Assembly: GCA_000381565.1 (NCBI GenBank)
Contig: KB906724.1
Span: 1,862,801 to 1,926,800 of the forward strand
Length of the DNA stretch: 64,000 bases
Source: Oxalobacteraceae bacterium AB_14
Lineage (GTDB): Bacteria > Pseudomonadota > Gammaproteobacteria > Burkholderiales > Burkholderiaceae_D
Reading direction: 5' to 3'
In this document: piece after piece, positions 10,846 to 21,104 of the stretch
Layout: every line of letters begins with the position of its first letter
Numbering within the stretch: the stretch's first letter is position 1
Translations under genes and position numbers: made by a program
Notes under the pieces: model-generated
The model's input: only the letters and a program-made list of their open reading frames with translations
The model's database searches: none
Told to the model about the DNA's origin: nothing

Positions 10846-12342
10846 TCAGGGACAGGCGCCGACCACATAGTAGCCGGCCGCCGTCTGCGCCAGCAGCGTG
10901 GTGAAGAACAGGTTGTCCAGTCCCATGTTCTGGTTGGAGCCATTGGCCAGCGCATAGCCGCCGCTGTCGTGCGCGCGTCCCGCGTGCACATGGGCGTAGT
11001 TGCTGGCGCTGACGGCGGTGCAGCTCCACGGCGGCGCGCTGCCGACCTGGAATTGCGCCAGCGGGCAGGCCGTCGAGACCTGGCCCAGCGTGTCGGTGGC
11101 GGTGACGCTGCCGGTGTAGCTACCGCTGGCGACGTTGTAGCTTCTGCTGAAACTGGCGCCGCTGCCGGCGGCCGCATCATTGATCGCGGTCGGGCCGTTC
11201 AACCGCACGGTATAACTGGCCACGCCGCCGCTGGCCGTGGCGGCGCCGCTGATGGTGACGCTATTGTTGCTGATCACCGTGGTGCCGCAGGAGGTCATCA
11301 CCGGCCCGGGCCCCGTTGTCGCCGAAGCGCGCAGATTGTTCTTGAACCAGAAATCCATGACGTAGGCCGGGTAGTTGACCCTGTTGCCGTCGACGTAATT
11401 GGTGTTCTGGCCGCCGCTGCCGGCCGGCCACGCGTGGCCCATGCCGCTCACCGTGATCTCGTGCGTGCGCAGCTTGCCGTTGCTGTCGGTGTAGGGTACG
11501 TTGCTGCCGCCGCCCGCGACCGCGACCGCAGCGCCCTTGCTGTAGCCGCCGCCGTAGGCCAGGCGGATGCCGGCCGTGTCGATCGGGCCGTAGCCCTGCG
11601 CCACCGTGAAGTCGGCAGTGCCCCAGACGGCGCCGGCGATCTGCGTGGTGAAGGCGCCGGCGTTGGGGCCCGCCATCGCCTTGCACCGGTTGCCGGCCGT
11701 GGTGGCGGTATAACCGGACGGCACCGCGCCGATCTGCAGGGTGGTGGTGCCCGGCGGCGGCCCGGCGTTGATGCCGACGCCTGCGAAGACGTCCGGCGCC
11801 AGGCAGCCCAGCACCATGGTCTCGCCGCCGCCCGAGGACAGGCCCGTCACATACACCTGCCCGGGATCGATGGCGTACTGCGGATCGTTGACGAAGCGGC
11901 TCACCAGGTCGAGCAGGATGGCGTCGTGGCCGGCGGCGCTGCGGGTGTGAGTGGTGTTGGCATAGTCCCAGCAGTGGTTGTTGTAGACATTGCCGGTGGC
12001 GTTGGGCGCGAGGATCACGGCGCCGTATTGATCGGCCGTCGCCTTCCAGTTGTAGCCGCCGTCGCCGCCGCTGTTGATCACGTCGCCGCCGGCCGTTTGC
12101 AGGCAGCCGTGCAGCACCAGCACCAGCGCGCGCTTGCCGCCCAGCGTGGGCTGCGAGGCGGGCCAGTAGAAATAACCGGTGAGGTTGCCGCCGTTGACGC
12201 TGTCTGCGGCCCAGGTCTGCTGTGCGCTCCACGTGCCGGGACCGGCCGTCACCGCCTGCGCCGGGCAGGCCGCCGCCAGCAGGATGGTACAGACGATACA
12301 GACGAACGCGTGCCCCATCAATCGCTTGATGTTGATAGCCAT
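10846..12342 (-). CDS. Secreted PHB-depolymerase-family esterase
   Basis: A 498-residue exported esterase. The signal peptide spans about residues 1-30 ('AFVCIVCTILLAAACPAQA'). The catalytic domain (about 40-345) has the oxyanion 'LVLVLHGCLQ' and the lipase box 'GLSSGG' with nucleophile Ser169; the catalytic His lies in 'VSGMGHAWPAG'. A fibronectin-like linker (about 360-440) and a small C-terminal module 'NYAHVHAGRAHDSGGYALAN', also seen at the ends of other secreted depolymerases, follow. Relatives hydrolyse extracellular poly(3-hydroxybutyrate) or other polyesters; the preferred polymer cannot be told from sequence. It is monocistronic and its 3' end abuts the flavoprotein gene convergently (4 bases). 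Confidence 0.9.
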   Translation of the reverse strand: MAINIKRLMGHAFVCIVCTILLAAACPAQAVTAGPGTWSAQQTWAADSVNGGNLTGYFYWPASQPTLGGKRALVLVLHGCLQTAGGDVINSGGDGGYNWKATADQYGAVILAPNATGNVYNNHCWDYANTTHTRSAAGHDAILLDLVSRFVNDPQYAIDPGQVYVTGLSSGGGETMVLGCLAPDVFAGVGINAGPPPGTTTLQIGAVPSGYTATTAGNRCKAMAGPNAGAFTTQIAGAVWGTADFTVAQGYGPIDTAGIRLAYGGGYSKGAAVAVAGGGSNVPYTDSNGKLRTHEITVSGMGHAWPAGSGGQNTNYVDGNRVNYPAYVMDFWFKNNLRASATTGPGPVMTSCGTTVISNNSVTISGAATASGGVASYTVRLNGPTAINDAAAGSGASFSRSYNVASGSYTGSVTATDTLGQVSTACPLAQFQVGSAPPWSCTAVSASNYAHVHAGRAHDSGGYALANGSNQNMGLDNLFFTTLLAQTAAGYYVVGACP

Positions 12343-12457
12343 GATATGTCTCCGTTGTTGTTGGTGGGTGCGCCGGCAGCAGGAAAATAGTAGATCAAAA
12401 CCGCGCGCGCACGCGCACCCCAGTATTTTTACTGTTGTGCAATCGGCAGGAAAAGGA

Positions 12458-13393
12458 TCAGCCCAGCGACTTGATGTAGCGGGGATCGATCTGCGCGCAA
12501 TAGCCGGCGCAGGCCTGGCGGGCGGCGTTGGCGGCGGCGTGCACCAGCATCTCGGCGTTGGAGTGGAAGCACATCGAGACGATGATGGCCGGCGGCTCGG
12601 GCTGCACCGGCAGTTCGATGAACTCGCCGTTCTTGAGCGCGTCGACCACGAACAGGCTGGGAATGGCGGCCACGCCGTAGCCGTCCTTCACCAGCTGGAC
12701 GATGGCCGCCACCGACGGCGAGCAGGTGATGCGGGTCTGCTCCAGCGGCACCATCGCCAGGTTGGCCATCTTGCTGACGATTTCCTCGATCATGCGCTGC
12801 GGCGCCGTGCCGCGCCCGAAGGTCAGGATGGGCAGGGCCAGCAAACGCTGGTTCAGGCCTTCCTTGCGGGTGTCGATCAGGCCCTTGCGGGCGATCCAGT
12901 GCAGCGGATACACGGCCAGCGCCTCGGAGACGATATCGCTGCTCTCGACGCCCTCGACCTGGATCACCAGATCGAGCTCGCGCGCGCGCAGGCGCCGCTC
13001 CAGCACATTGCTCATGTCGACGGTCAGGTCGACCTCCAACTCCGGGTACGTGGTGTTCAACTCGCGGATGTACTGCGCCAGCCAGCTGTGCACCACCGAT
13101 TCGATCACGCCCACGCGCAGGCGGCCGCGGATCGCGCTGTCCTTCTGCGCCGCCGCCATCAGCCGGCGCGTGGCGTCGACCACCGCCTTGGCGTGGCCCA
13201 GCAGGTATTCGGCGTTGGCGGTGAGGCGGAACTCCTTGCTGGCGCGGTCGATCAATTCCGTCTGCAGTTCTTCTTCCAAGGTCTTGATGCGCAGCGAGAT
13301 GGCGGCCGGCGTGGCGTGCAGCGCACGGGCGGTGGCGCGGAAGCTGCGCAATTGGGCGAGGGTGACGAAGGTCTCCAGGAAGCGGATGTTCAT
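12458..13393 (-). CDS. LysR-family regulator of the 5-oxoproline cluster
   Basis: A 311-residue LysR protein: helix-turn-helix at about 1-60 ('MNIRFLETFVTLAQLRSFRA', 'ATPAAISLRIKTLEEEL') and an effector domain from about 90 ('RGRLRVGVIESVVHSWLAQY'). ATG 13393 gives the standard N-terminus. It is divergent from the DUF1445 gene; the 159-base AT-rich space between them holds three phased TTATTC boxes (13491-13526). This arrangement and the pathway genes downstream suggest it senses a D-glutamate/5-oxoproline-type ligand and switches the cluster, which is inference. No strong ribosome site is visible before the start. Confidence 0.92.
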   Translation of the reverse strand: MNIRFLETFVTLAQLRSFRATARALHATPAAISLRIKTLEEELQTELIDRASKEFRLTANAEYLLGHAKAVVDATRRLMAAAQKDSAIRGRLRVGVIESVVHSWLAQYIRELNTTYPELEVDLTVDMSNVLERRLRARELDLVIQVEGVESSDIVSEALAVYPLHWIARKGLIDTRKEGLNQRLLALPILTFGRGTAPQRMIEEIVSKMANLAMVPLEQTRITCSPSVAAIVQLVKDGYGVAAIPSLFVVDALKNGEFIELPVQPEPPAIIVSMCFHSNAEMLVHAAANAARQACAGYCAQIDPRYIKSLG

Positions 13394-13490
13394 GGCAAAC
13401 AAGAATACCTTAACCCGACGCACCAAGATAGCGCAGAGTGGTAAGAAAAACTATACAACAACAGCAAAAATAACTAGATGGCGGTTAGGG

Positions 13491-13526
13491 TTATTCAAGT
13501 TTATTCTTAACTCATGCAACTTATTC
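13491..13526. promoter_or_regulatory. Phased TTATTC boxes, candidate LysR operator
   Basis: TTATTC occurs at 13491, 13501 and 13521, spacings of 10 and 20 bases, so all three lie on one helix face in an AT-rich stretch unlike the GC-rich surroundings. The location between the divergent LysR gene and the DUF1445 gene fits an operator/promoter. Binding is inferred only. Confidence 0.4.
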
Positions 13527-13552
13527 ATGATTTGAAGAACGAGACCAGCGCC

Positions 13553-14326
13553 ATGACCCCGCTCGAATTACGTCACAAAGTACGCAGCGGCGAATTCCGC
13601 CTGCCGACCTCCGGCTACTGCGGCGCCTACGCCCAGGCCAACCTGGTGATCCTGCCGCAGGCGCATGCCGACGAGTTCCTGCGCTTCTGCCAGCGCAATC
13701 CGCGCGCCTGCCCGCTGCTGGCGGTGGGCGAGCCTGGCCAATGGAACCTGCCGCGCCTGGGCGCCGACATGGACCTGCGCAGCGACATCCCCGGCTACAA
13801 CATTTATCGCGGCGGCCAGCTGGCGTCGCAAACGCACTCGCTGCACGACGTCTGGCGCGAGGACCTGGTGGTGTTCGCGATCGGCTGCTCGTTCTCGTTC
13901 GAGCAGATGCTGATCGAGGCCGGCATCAAGCTGCGCCACATCGAACAGCGCCGCAACGTCGCCATGTACCGCACCAATATCCGCAACCAGGGCGCCGGCC
14001 CGTTCGGCGGCGAGATGGTGGTGTCGATGCGGCCGATGACGGCCGCCGACGCCATCCGCGCGATCCAGATCACCAGCCGCTATCCGGCGGTGCATGGTGC
14101 GCCCGTCCACCTGGGCGACCCGTCGCTGATCGGCATCGCCGACATCGCGCGGCCCGAATACGGCGATCCGGTCGAGATCATGCCGGACGAAATACCGGTC
14201 TTCTGGGCATGCGGCGTCACGCCGCAGGAAGCCATCCGCCACGCGCGCCTGCCGCTGGCGATCACCCACCAGCCGGGCTACATGCTGGTGACCGACATAC
14301 TGAATTCATCTTTAGCCGCGTTCTGA
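13553..14326 (+). CDS. DUF1445 (YcsI-type) putative hydro-lyase / D-glutamate cyclase-like protein
   Basis: A 257-residue cytoplasmic protein of the DUF1445 family. Typical stretches are '[20 protein letters not shown]', '[15 protein letters not shown]', '[11 protein letters not shown]', 'NVAMYRTNI' and '[10 protein letters not shown]'. Annotation names it a putative hydro-lyase; the related domain of mammalian DGLUCY converts D-glutamate to 5-oxo-D-proline. The Bacillus subtilis homologue ycsI lies in the kip/pxp 5-oxoprolinase operon. Here it heads a set with an MFS transporter and a fused 5-oxoprolinase, which supports a role in making or handling 5-oxoproline. ATG 13553 was chosen; an in-frame ATG at 13514 lies inside the putative operator. 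Confidence 0.86.
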   Translation: MTPLELRHKVRSGEFRLPTSGYCGAYAQANLVILPQAHADEFLRFCQRNPRACPLLAVGEPGQWNLPRLGADMDLRSDIPGYNIYRGGQLASQTHSLHDVWREDLVVFAIGCSFSFEQMLIEAGIKLRHIEQRRNVAMYRTNIRNQGAGPFGGEMVVSMRPMTAADAIRAIQITSRYPAVHGAPVHLGDPSLIGIADIARPEYGDPVEIMPDEIPVFWACGVTPQEAIRHARLPLAITHQPGYMLVTDILNSSLAAF

Positions 14327-14407
14327 TTTAAAACCAAAGTAGCGCCCGCGACGGACCCGCACAGCGCGTCCGCAGGGGAGTGCTACGCCTGACAAAAGGG
14401 GACCACC

Positions 14408-15679
14408 ATGAATACCAGAGCACTATCAACCACCCAGCCGGAGGGCTTCTTCTCCTGGTTCCACGCCCTGACCGGCAAGGAGCGCCGCACCTTCTGGAGC
14501 TGCAAGATCGGTTACGCGCTCGACGCGATGGACACGCAGTTCCTCAGCTTCGTGATCCCGACGCTGATCGCCACCTGGGGCCTGTCCAAGGGCGACGCCG
14601 GCATGATCGGCACCGTCACCTTGCTGACCTCCGCCCTCGGCGGCTGGATCGCCGGCATCCTGTCGGACCGCATCGGCCGCGTCAAGACGCTGCAGCTGAC
14701 CATCCTGTGGTTCGCCCTGTTCACCGTGCTGTGCGGACTGGCGCAGAACTTCACCCAGCTGCTGCTGGCGCGCGGCCTGATGGGCTTTGGCATGGGCGGC
14801 GAGTGGACCGCCGGCGCCATCCTGATCGGCGAGGTGATACGCGCCAAGGACCGCGGCAAGGCGGTCGGCATGGTGCAGGCGGGATGGGCGATCGGCTGGG
14901 GCGTGTCGGCGCTGCTGTATGCGCTGATGTTCTCGCTGCTGCCGCCTGAATGGGCATGGCGCTCGCTGTTCCTGCTGGGGATATTGCCGGCGTTGTTCGT
15001 GATCTTCATCCGCCGCTTCGTCGATGAGCCGGAAGTGTTCGTGGCGCAGCAGAAGGCGGTGGCGCCGGCGGACCGCGCATCGTTCGCCGCGATCTTCGCA
15101 CCCAGGATGCTGAGCACCACCTTGCGCGCCGTATTGCTGACCACCGGCGCCCAGGGCGGCTACTACGCCATCACCACCTGGCTGCCGACCTTCCTCAAGA
15201 CCGAGCGCCACCTGACGGTGCTGGGCACCGGCGGCTACCTGGCGATGGTGATCGTCGGCTCGTATGTGGGCTACATCGTCAGCGCCTTCCTGACCGACTA
15301 CCTGGGCCGCAAGAAGAACTTCATCCTGTTCGCCACCGGCTCGCTGTGCATCGCCCTGGCCTACACCCGCTTGCCGGTGACCGACGGCGTGATGCTGTTC
15401 CTCGGCTTCCCGCTGGGCTTCTGCGTGTCCGGCGTGTTCAGCGGCATGGGCGCCTTCCTGACCGAGTTGTTCCCGACCTCGATCCGCGGCTCGGGCCAGG
15501 GCTTCAGCTACAACATGGGCCGCGCCATCGGCTCGCTGTTCCCGCTGATGATAGGCCTGAGCAGCCAGTCGATGGCGCTGGGCGAGGCGATCGGCATATT
15601 CGCCGGCACCGCCTACGGCGTGATGATCCTGGCCGCCCTGACGCTGCCGGAAACCGCCGGCAAACAACTTGAATCCTGA
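14408..15679 (+). CDS. MFS transporter (sugar/organic-acid type)
   Basis: A 423-residue major facilitator with 12 predicted membrane helices. The first loop signature is 'GGWIAGILSDRIGRVKTLQL', and helix 4 to 5 'RGLMGFGMGGEWTAGAILIGE' is typical of the sialate/aromatic-acid/proline branch of the family. The second-half loop is 'DYLGRKKNFILFATG'. 'AGGGGACCACC' before ATG 14408 is a strong ribosome site. It lies between the DUF1445 gene and the 5-oxoprolinase gene (36 bases), so the likely substrate is 5-oxoproline, D-glutamate or a related acid; this is inferred from context only. Confidence 0.9.
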   Translation: MNTRALSTTQPEGFFSWFHALTGKERRTFWSCKIGYALDAMDTQFLSFVIPTLIATWGLSKGDAGMIGTVTLLTSALGGWIAGILSDRIGRVKTLQLTILWFALFTVLCGLAQNFTQLLLARGLMGFGMGGEWTAGAILIGEVIRAKDRGKAVGMVQAGWAIGWGVSALLYALMFSLLPPEWAWRSLFLLGILPALFVIFIRRFVDEPEVFVAQQKAVAPADRASFAAIFAPRMLSTTLRAVLLTTGAQGGYYAITTWLPTFLKTERHLTVLGTGGYLAMVIVGSYVGYIVSAFLTDYLGRKKNFILFATGSLCIALAYTRLPVTDGVMLFLGFPLGFCVSGVFSGMGAFLTELFPTSIRGSGQGFSYNMGRAIGSLFPLMIGLSSQSMALGEAIGIFAGTAYGVMILAALTLPETAGKQLES

Positions 15680-15715
15680 CTTAGTACAGCTAACAGTAAC
15701 AGCAGAGGTAACACC

Positions 15716-18700
15716 ATGAAAAACGACATCCCCGCTCAACAACTTCGCTGGCAGTTCTGGGTCGATCGCGGCGGCACCTTCACCGACATCGTCGCGCGCC
15801 GCCCGGACGGCAAGCTGGTCACGCACAAGCTGCTGTCCGAATACCCGGAGCGCTACGACGACGCCGTCACGCAAGGCATGCGCGACATGCTCGGGCTGAA
15901 GACGGGCGAGCCGCTGCCGGCCGATCAGATCGAAGTGATCAAGATGGGCACCACCGTCGCCACCAACGCGCTGTTGGAGCGCAAGGGTGCGCGCACCGCG
16001 CTGGCGATCACGCGCGGCTTCGCCGACCAGCTGCGCATCGGCTACCAGGACCGGCCGGACATCTTCGCCATGCGCATCGAGCTGCCGGACCTGATCTACG
16101 AGGAAGTGATCGAGATCGACGAGCGCATCGGCGCACGCGGCGAGGTGCTGCAAGCGCCGGATGAAGAGGTGCTGCGCGGCCAGTTCGTCGCGATGCGCGC
16201 CAAGGGCATCGACGCCATCGCCATCGTGCTGATGCACGCCTACCGCTATCCGCAGCACGAGCAGCGGCTGCGGGTGCTGGCCGAGGAGGTGGGCTTCACG
16301 CAGATCTCCGTCAGCCACCAGGTCAGCCCGTTGATGAAGATCGTCGGCCGTGGCGACACCACGGTGGTGGACGCCTACCTGTCGCCGGTGCTGCGCGACT
16401 ACGTGTCGCGGGTGTCGGCCGAGGTAAGATCCGATGCGGGCGATGTGCGCATCATGTTCATGCAGTCCAACGGCGGCCTGACCGACGCCGGCCGCTTCCA
16501 GGGCAAGGATGCGATCCTGTCCGGTCCCGCCGGCGGCATCGTCGGCGCGGTCAAGAGCTGCGAGGCGATCGGCCTGAAACAGGTGATCGGCTTCGACATG
16601 GGCGGCACCTCGACCGACGTCGCCCACTACGACGGCGCCTACGAGCGCGTGTTCGAGACCGTGGTGGCCGGCGTGCGGGTGCGCGCGCCGATGATGCACA
16701 TCCATACCGTGGCGGCGGGCGGCGGCTCGATCTGCAGCTTCGAGAACGGCCGCTTCAAGGTCGGCCCTGAATCGGCCGGCGCCAACCCGGGACCGGCCAG
16801 CTACCGCAAGGGCGGCCCGCTGACGGTCACCGACTGCAACGTGATGCTGGGCCGTATCCAGCCGGAGCACTTCCCGCGCGTGTTCGGCCCGAACGGCGAC
16901 CAGCCGCTGGACCGCGACGTGGTGGTGCGCGCCTTCGGCGAACTGTCCGAGAAGATCGCCCGCGAAACCGGCACCCGGCTGTCGCCGTCCGCCGTGGCCG
17001 ATGGCTTCCTGGCGGTGGCGGTCGACAACATGGCGCAGGCGATCAAGTCGATCTCGGTGGAGCGCGGCTATGACGTCAGCCGCTACGCCATGTGCTGCTT
17101 CGGCGGCGCCGGCGGCCAGCACGCCTGCCGCGTGGCCGACGTGCTGGGCATGACCAAGATCGTGATCCATCCGTTCGCCGGCGTGCTGTCGGCCTTCGGC
17201 ATGGGCCTGGCCGACATCCGCGCCATGCGTGAGGGCGCGGTCGAGCAGCCGCTCAGCGACGCCACCTTGGCCGAGCTGGGGCCGCAACTGGTGGCGCTGG
17301 CGCGCGACGCCGCCACCGAACTGCTGGAGCAGCAGGTGGCGCAGGAGGAAATCCGCGTCGAACTGTGCGCCCGCCTGAAGTACCAGGACAGCGATTCCGC
17401 CTTCGTCATCCCGCTGGCCGACATGGCCGACATGAGCGAGGCCTTTGCGGCGCTGTATCGCGGCCGTTTCGGCTTCGTCATGGAAGGCCAGCCGCTGGTG
17501 ATCGAATCGATATCGGCCGAAGCGATCGGCGCGGGCGACGGCGCCGACTTCGTCATCGAAGTGCCGGCCGGCGGTGGCGCGGATTCGCCGGGCCGCGTCT
17601 ACAGCTACGTCGACGGCCAGACCGTGCCGATCGCGCTGCACGTGCGCGCCGAACTGCCGGTGGGCAGCCGCGTCGCCGGCCCGGCGCTGATCCGCGAGGA
17701 GATCGCCACCACCGTGGTGGACGCCGGCTGGAGCGCGCGCGTACTGCCCGACCACTCGCTGCTGCTGGAGCGCGGCGTGGCCGCCGGCAGCGCGCACAAG
17801 ATGACCACCGCCGTGCATCCGATCCACCTGGAGATCTTCAACAACCTGTTCATGGCGATCGCCAAGCAGATGGGCACCACGCTGGAGAACACCGCCTACT
17901 CGGTCAACATGAAGGAGCGGCTGGACTTCTCCTGCGCCATCTTCGACCGCGAGGGCAAGCTGATCGCCAACGCGCCGCACATCCCGGTCCACCTGGGCTC
18001 GATGAGCGACAGCGTGCTGTGCGTGATCCGCCAGCACGCGGCGACGATGGCGCCGGGCGACGCCTATGTGCTCAACGTGCCATACAACGGCGGCACCCAC
18101 CTGCCGGACATCACCATCGTCTGCCCGGTGTACGGCGACGGCGACCAGCCGCTGTTCTACGTCGCCGCGCGCGGCCACCACGGCGACGTCGGCGGCATCA
18201 CGCCCGGCTCCATGCCACCGAACAGCACCAGCATCCTGGAAGAGGGCGTCCTGCTCGATAACATCAAGATCGTCGACCAGGGCGTGTTCCTGGAGCCGCT
18301 GGTGCGCGAGCTGTTCGGCGCCGGCCCTTGGCCCAGCCGTAACATCGACCAGAACATCGCCGACCTGATCGCCCAGCTGGGCGCCTGCGAAACCGGCGCC
18401 AACGAACTGCTGAAGGCGACCGCCTGCTACGGCGAAGACGTGGTGCTGGCCTACATGCAGCACGTGCAGGACAACGCCGAGGCGGCGGTGCGCAAGGCCA
18501 TCGGCGGCCTGCGCGACGCCAGCTTCGCCTACGAGATGGACGACGGCGCGATGCTGAAGGTGAAGCTGACCATCGACCACGCCAGCCGCAGCGCCACGGT
18601 CGACTTCACCGGCACCAGCGAGCAGCGGCCGACCAACTTCAACGCGCCGCTGTCGGTCTGCAAGGCGGCTGTGCTGTACGTGTTCCGCACGCTGATCGAC

Positions 18701-19339
18701 AGCGACATCCCGATGAACGAGGGCGTGCTCAAGCCGCTCAAGCTGATCATCCCGGAAGGCTCGATGCTCAACCCGCGCTATCCGGCGGCGGTGGTGGCGG
18801 GGAACGTGGAAGTGTCGCAGTACGTCACCGATGCGCTATACGGCGCGCTGGGCGTGATGTCGGCCTCGCAGGGGACGATGAACAACTTCACCTTCGGGAA
18901 TGAAGAGCACCAGTACTACGAAACCATCGCTGGCGGTTCCGGCGCGGGTCCGGGCTTCGACGGCACGGCCGCCGTGCAGACCCACATGACCAACTCGCGC
19001 ATGACCGATCCGGAGGTGCTGGAATGGCGCTTTCCGGTGCTGGTCGAAACCCACGCCATCCGTCGCGGCAGCGGCGGCGAGGGCGCGCAGCGGGGCGGCG
19101 ACGGCGCCTTGCGCCGCATCCGCTTCCTTGAGGCGATGACGGCCAATATCCTGGCCGGCCACAGACGCATCGCGCCGTTCGGACTGGAGGGCGCGATGCC
19201 CGGAGCGCTGGGCCGCAACTGGGTCGAGCGCGGTGACGGCACGGTCGAGGAGTTCGGCGCCACGCATACCGCGCTGATGCAGCCAGGCGACGTTTTCGCC
19301 ATCGAAACGCCCGGCGGCGGCGGCTTCGGCGCGAAATAA
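15716..19339 (+). CDS. ATP-dependent 5-oxoprolinase (fused hydantoinase A/B)
   Basis: A 1207-residue cytoplasmic enzyme, close to the length of fused OPLAH-type 5-oxoprolinases. The HyuA half (about 1-690) opens with '[19 protein letters not shown]' and has the ATPase-fold '[16 protein letters not shown]', '[16 protein letters not shown]' and '[15 protein letters not shown]'. The HyuB half (from about 695) contains '[20 protein letters not shown]', '[18 protein letters not shown]' and the C-terminal '[10 protein letters not shown]'. It hydrolyses 5-oxoproline to glutamate with ATP; N-methylhydantoinase or another cyclic-amide activity is possible. Its neighbours, a DUF1445 D-glutamate-cyclase-like protein and a transporter, favour 5-oxoproline. 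AGAGG precedes ATG 15716. Confidence 0.92.
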   Translation: MKNDIPAQQLRWQFWVDRGGTFTDIVARRPDGKLVTHKLLSEYPERYDDAVTQGMRDMLGLKTGEPLPADQIEVIKMGTTVATNALLERKGARTALAITRGFADQLRIGYQDRPDIFAMRIELPDLIYEEVIEIDERIGARGEVLQAPDEEVLRGQFVAMRAKGIDAIAIVLMHAYRYPQHEQRLRVLAEEVGFTQISVSHQVSPLMKIVGRGDTTVVDAYLSPVLRDYVSRVSAEVRSDAGDVRIMFMQSNGGLTDAGRFQGKDAILSGPAGGIVGAVKSCEAIGLKQVIGFDMGGTSTDVAHYDGAYERVFETVVAGVRVRAPMMHIHTVAAGGGSICSFENGRFKVGPESAGANPGPASYRKGGPLTVTDCNVMLGRIQPEHFPRVFGPNGDQPLDRDVVVRAFGELSEKIARETGTRLSPSAVADGFLAVAVDNMAQAIKSISVERGYDVSRYAMCCFGGAGGQHACRVADVLGMTKIVIHPFAGVLSAFGMGLADIRAMREGAVEQPLSDATLAELGPQLVALARDAATELLEQQVAQEEIRVELCARLKYQDSDSAFVIPLADMADMSEAFAALYRGRFGFVMEGQPLVIESISAEAIGAGDGADFVIEVPAGGGADSPGRVYSYVDGQTVPIALHVRAELPVGSRVAGPALIREEIATTVVDAGWSARVLPDHSLLLERGVAAGSAHKMTTAVHPIHLEIFNNLFMAIAKQMGTTLENTAYSVNMKERLDFSCAIFDREGKLIANAPHIPVHLGSMSDSVLCVIRQHAATMAPGDAYVLNVPYNGGTHLPDITIVCPVYGDGDQPLFYVAARGHHGDVGGITPGSMPPNSTSILEEGVLLDNIKIVDQGVFLEPLVRELFGAGPWPSRNIDQNIADLIAQLGACETGANELLKATACYGEDVVLAYMQHVQDNAEAAVRKAIGGLRDASFAYEMDDGAMLKVKLTIDHASRSATVDFTGTSEQRPTNFNAPLSVCKAAVLYVFRTLIDSDIPMNEGVLKPLKLIIPEGSMLNPRYPAAVVAGNVEVSQYVTDALYGALGVMSASQGTMNNFTFGNEEHQYYETIAGGSGAGPGFDGTAAVQTHMTNSRMTDPEVLEWRFPVLVETHAIRRGSGGEGAQRGGDGALRRIRFLEAMTANILAGHRRIAPFGLEGAMPGALGRNWVERGDGTVEEFGATHTALMQPGDVFAIETPGGGGFGAK

Positions 19340-19421
19340 ACGATATAAACACCAAACCGGCGGGGTAGCCCGGGCTCGTTATCCCGCTTCCATTATCAGA
19401 GCCTGACCAACTGGGGACACA

Positions 19422-20498
19422 ATGAATAAAACTATGTTTGCGCTGGCGCTGAGCGCATTGGCCGGTACGGCTGCGGCCCAATCCAATGTGACGGTGTACG
19501 GCATCGTCGATGTGGCGGTGGTGCGCGAAAGCGGCGGCGTTGGCGCGGCCGCTTCCAGCACCAAGCTGACCAGCGGCGTTGAATCGGGCTCGCGCCTGGG
19601 CTTCAAGGGCAGCGAGGATCTGGGCAACGGCCTGTCCGCCATCTTCCTGCTGGAGAGCGGCTTCCAGGCCGATACCGGCGCGATGGGGCAGGGCGGCCTG
19701 CTGTTCGGCCGCCAGGCCTACGTCGGCTTGCAGAGCAAGACCGCCGGCACGCTGACGCTGGGTCGCCAGTACACGCCGCAGTACCTGGCCGTGGCGGCGG
19801 TCGATCCCTTCGGCTCCGGCACGGCGGGCGACACCAAGAACCTGATGGCTTCCACCGGCAATAGCGCCAGCCGCATGGACAACGCGGTCAAATACGCGTC
19901 GCCGGTGGTCAACGGCTTCAATGCGGAACTGGCCTGCGGCGTCGGCGAAGTGGCGGGCGACAGCACGGCCCAGCGCCAGTTCGGCGGCGCGCTCGCCTAC
20001 ACCAGCGGCCCGCTGGTGGTGCGCCTCGCGCATCACAACCGCAACAACGATACCGCCACGCTGAAGCACACCAGCAGTGCGAAAAACACCGTGTTGACGG
20101 CGCTGTACGACTTCGGCGTGGCGAAGGCGCACTTCGCCTACGGCGTCGACAAGGGCCAGAACAGCGCCTTGCCGCGCAACCTGAACAACCCGTTCGGCTA
20201 CGCCGTCGCGCCGACGCCGTCGATCGACAGCAGCGTGGTGCTGCTGGGCGTGACGATGCCGCAGGGGATGGGCACGTGGCTGGCCTCCTACATCCGCAAG
20301 AACGACAAGACCAGCTTCAACCAGGATGCGCAGCAGCTGGCGGCGGGCTATCGCTACTACCTGTCCAAACGCACGGACTTATACGGGGTGTATGCTTACA
20401 TCCGCAACAAGAACGGCGCCGGCTACACGGTCGGCAGCGCGATCGAAGGCGGTAGCGGCAATCGCGGCCTCAATCTCGGCATTCGTCACATTTTCTAA
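19422..20498 (+). CDS. Gram-negative porin (Porin_4 type)
   Basis: A 358-residue outer-membrane trimeric porin of the Burkholderiales type. The signal peptide is 'MNKTMFALALSALAGTAAAQ'; the mature chain begins 'SNVTVYGIVDVAVV', contains 'GFKGSEDLGNGLSAIFLLES' and 'LTLGRQYTPQY', and ends 'GLNLGIRHIF' with the C-terminal Phe recognised by the Bam machinery. It lies 82 bases after the 5-oxoprolinase gene and 9 bases before the cache-domain gene, so it may supply outer-membrane entry for the cluster's substrate. No clear Shine-Dalgarno; 'GGGGACACA' precedes ATG 19422. Confidence 0.95.
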   Translation: MNKTMFALALSALAGTAAAQSNVTVYGIVDVAVVRESGGVGAAASSTKLTSGVESGSRLGFKGSEDLGNGLSAIFLLESGFQADTGAMGQGGLLFGRQAYVGLQSKTAGTLTLGRQYTPQYLAVAAVDPFGSGTAGDTKNLMASTGNSASRMDNAVKYASPVVNGFNAELACGVGEVAGDSTAQRQFGGALAYTSGPLVVRLAHHNRNNDTATLKHTSSAKNTVLTALYDFGVAKAHFAYGVDKGQNSALPRNLNNPFGYAVAPTPSIDSSVVLLGVTMPQGMGTWLASYIRKNDKTSFNQDAQQLAAGYRYYLSKRTDLYGVYAYIRNKNGAGYTVGSAIEGGSGNRGLNLGIRHIF

Positions 20499-20507
20499 GG
20501 AGCGGTC

Positions 20508-20972
20508 ATGAAAAAACTCTACGCGGGGATGTTAGCCGGACTGATGATGCTGGCGGCGCCGGGGGCGGGTGCGGCGGAGAAGGGCACGGCCGACGAGGCG
20601 GTGGCGATGGTCAAGAAAGCCAGCGAGTTCCTGAAGAAGAACGGCAAGGAGAAGGCCCTCGCCGAGTTCAATAATCCGAAGGGGCAGTTCATCCAGAAGG
20701 ATCTGTACATCTTCGCCTTCGGCGCCAACGGCGACGGCGTGGAGCTGGCCAACGGCGCCAACGTCAAGCTGGTCGGCAAGAACGTGCTGCAGATGAAGGA
20801 TGCCGACGGCAAGTTCCTGATCAAGGACATCCTGGCGCTGGGCATGAGCAAGGAAGGCAAGGGCTGGGTCGATTACAAGTGGCCCAACCCCAGCACCGGC
20901 ACCGTCGACGGCAAGCGCACCTACGTCGAGCGCGTGGACGACGTCGTGATCGGTTGCGGTATTTACAAGTAA
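20508..20972 (+). CDS. Periplasmic single-cache-domain protein
   Basis: A 154-residue exported protein: signal peptide about 1-22 ('LAGLMMLAAPGAGAAEKGTA') followed by one small cache-like domain ('EAVAMVKKASEFLKKNGKE', 'DLYIFAFGANGDGVELANGA', 'DYKWPNPSTG', 'YVERVDDVVIGCGIYK'), the pattern of stand-alone sCache_2 proteins. Such domains bind small ligands; without a transmitter domain it may be a free periplasmic binding component. AAGGAG before ATG 20508 and the 9-base gap show it is co-transcribed with the porin. A single Cys near the C-terminus is typical of the family. Confidence 0.85.
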   Translation: MKKLYAGMLAGLMMLAAPGAGAAEKGTADEAVAMVKKASEFLKKNGKEKALAEFNNPKGQFIQKDLYIFAFGANGDGVELANGANVKLVGKNVLQMKDADGKFLIKDILALGMSKEGKGWVDYKWPNPSTGTVDGKRTYVERVDDVVIGCGIYK

Positions 20973-21104
20973 AAAGAGGTGGAGGGGGTGGGTTGTTCCC
21001 ACTCCTATATTTCAAGTTATAAAAAATAGGTTGCCTTGGAGCAAATCGCAAACTATGATGAAGTTATAAAGAGACCCAAATAACGTCGACATAGAGGTGG
21101 TGAT

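Noticed and set aside
14426..18580. Very long open frame on the minus strand across the MFS and 5-oxoprolinase genes
   Set aside because: It is the antisense shadow of high-GC codons; its translation is Arg/His/Gln-rich without domains, while the plus strand has clear families.
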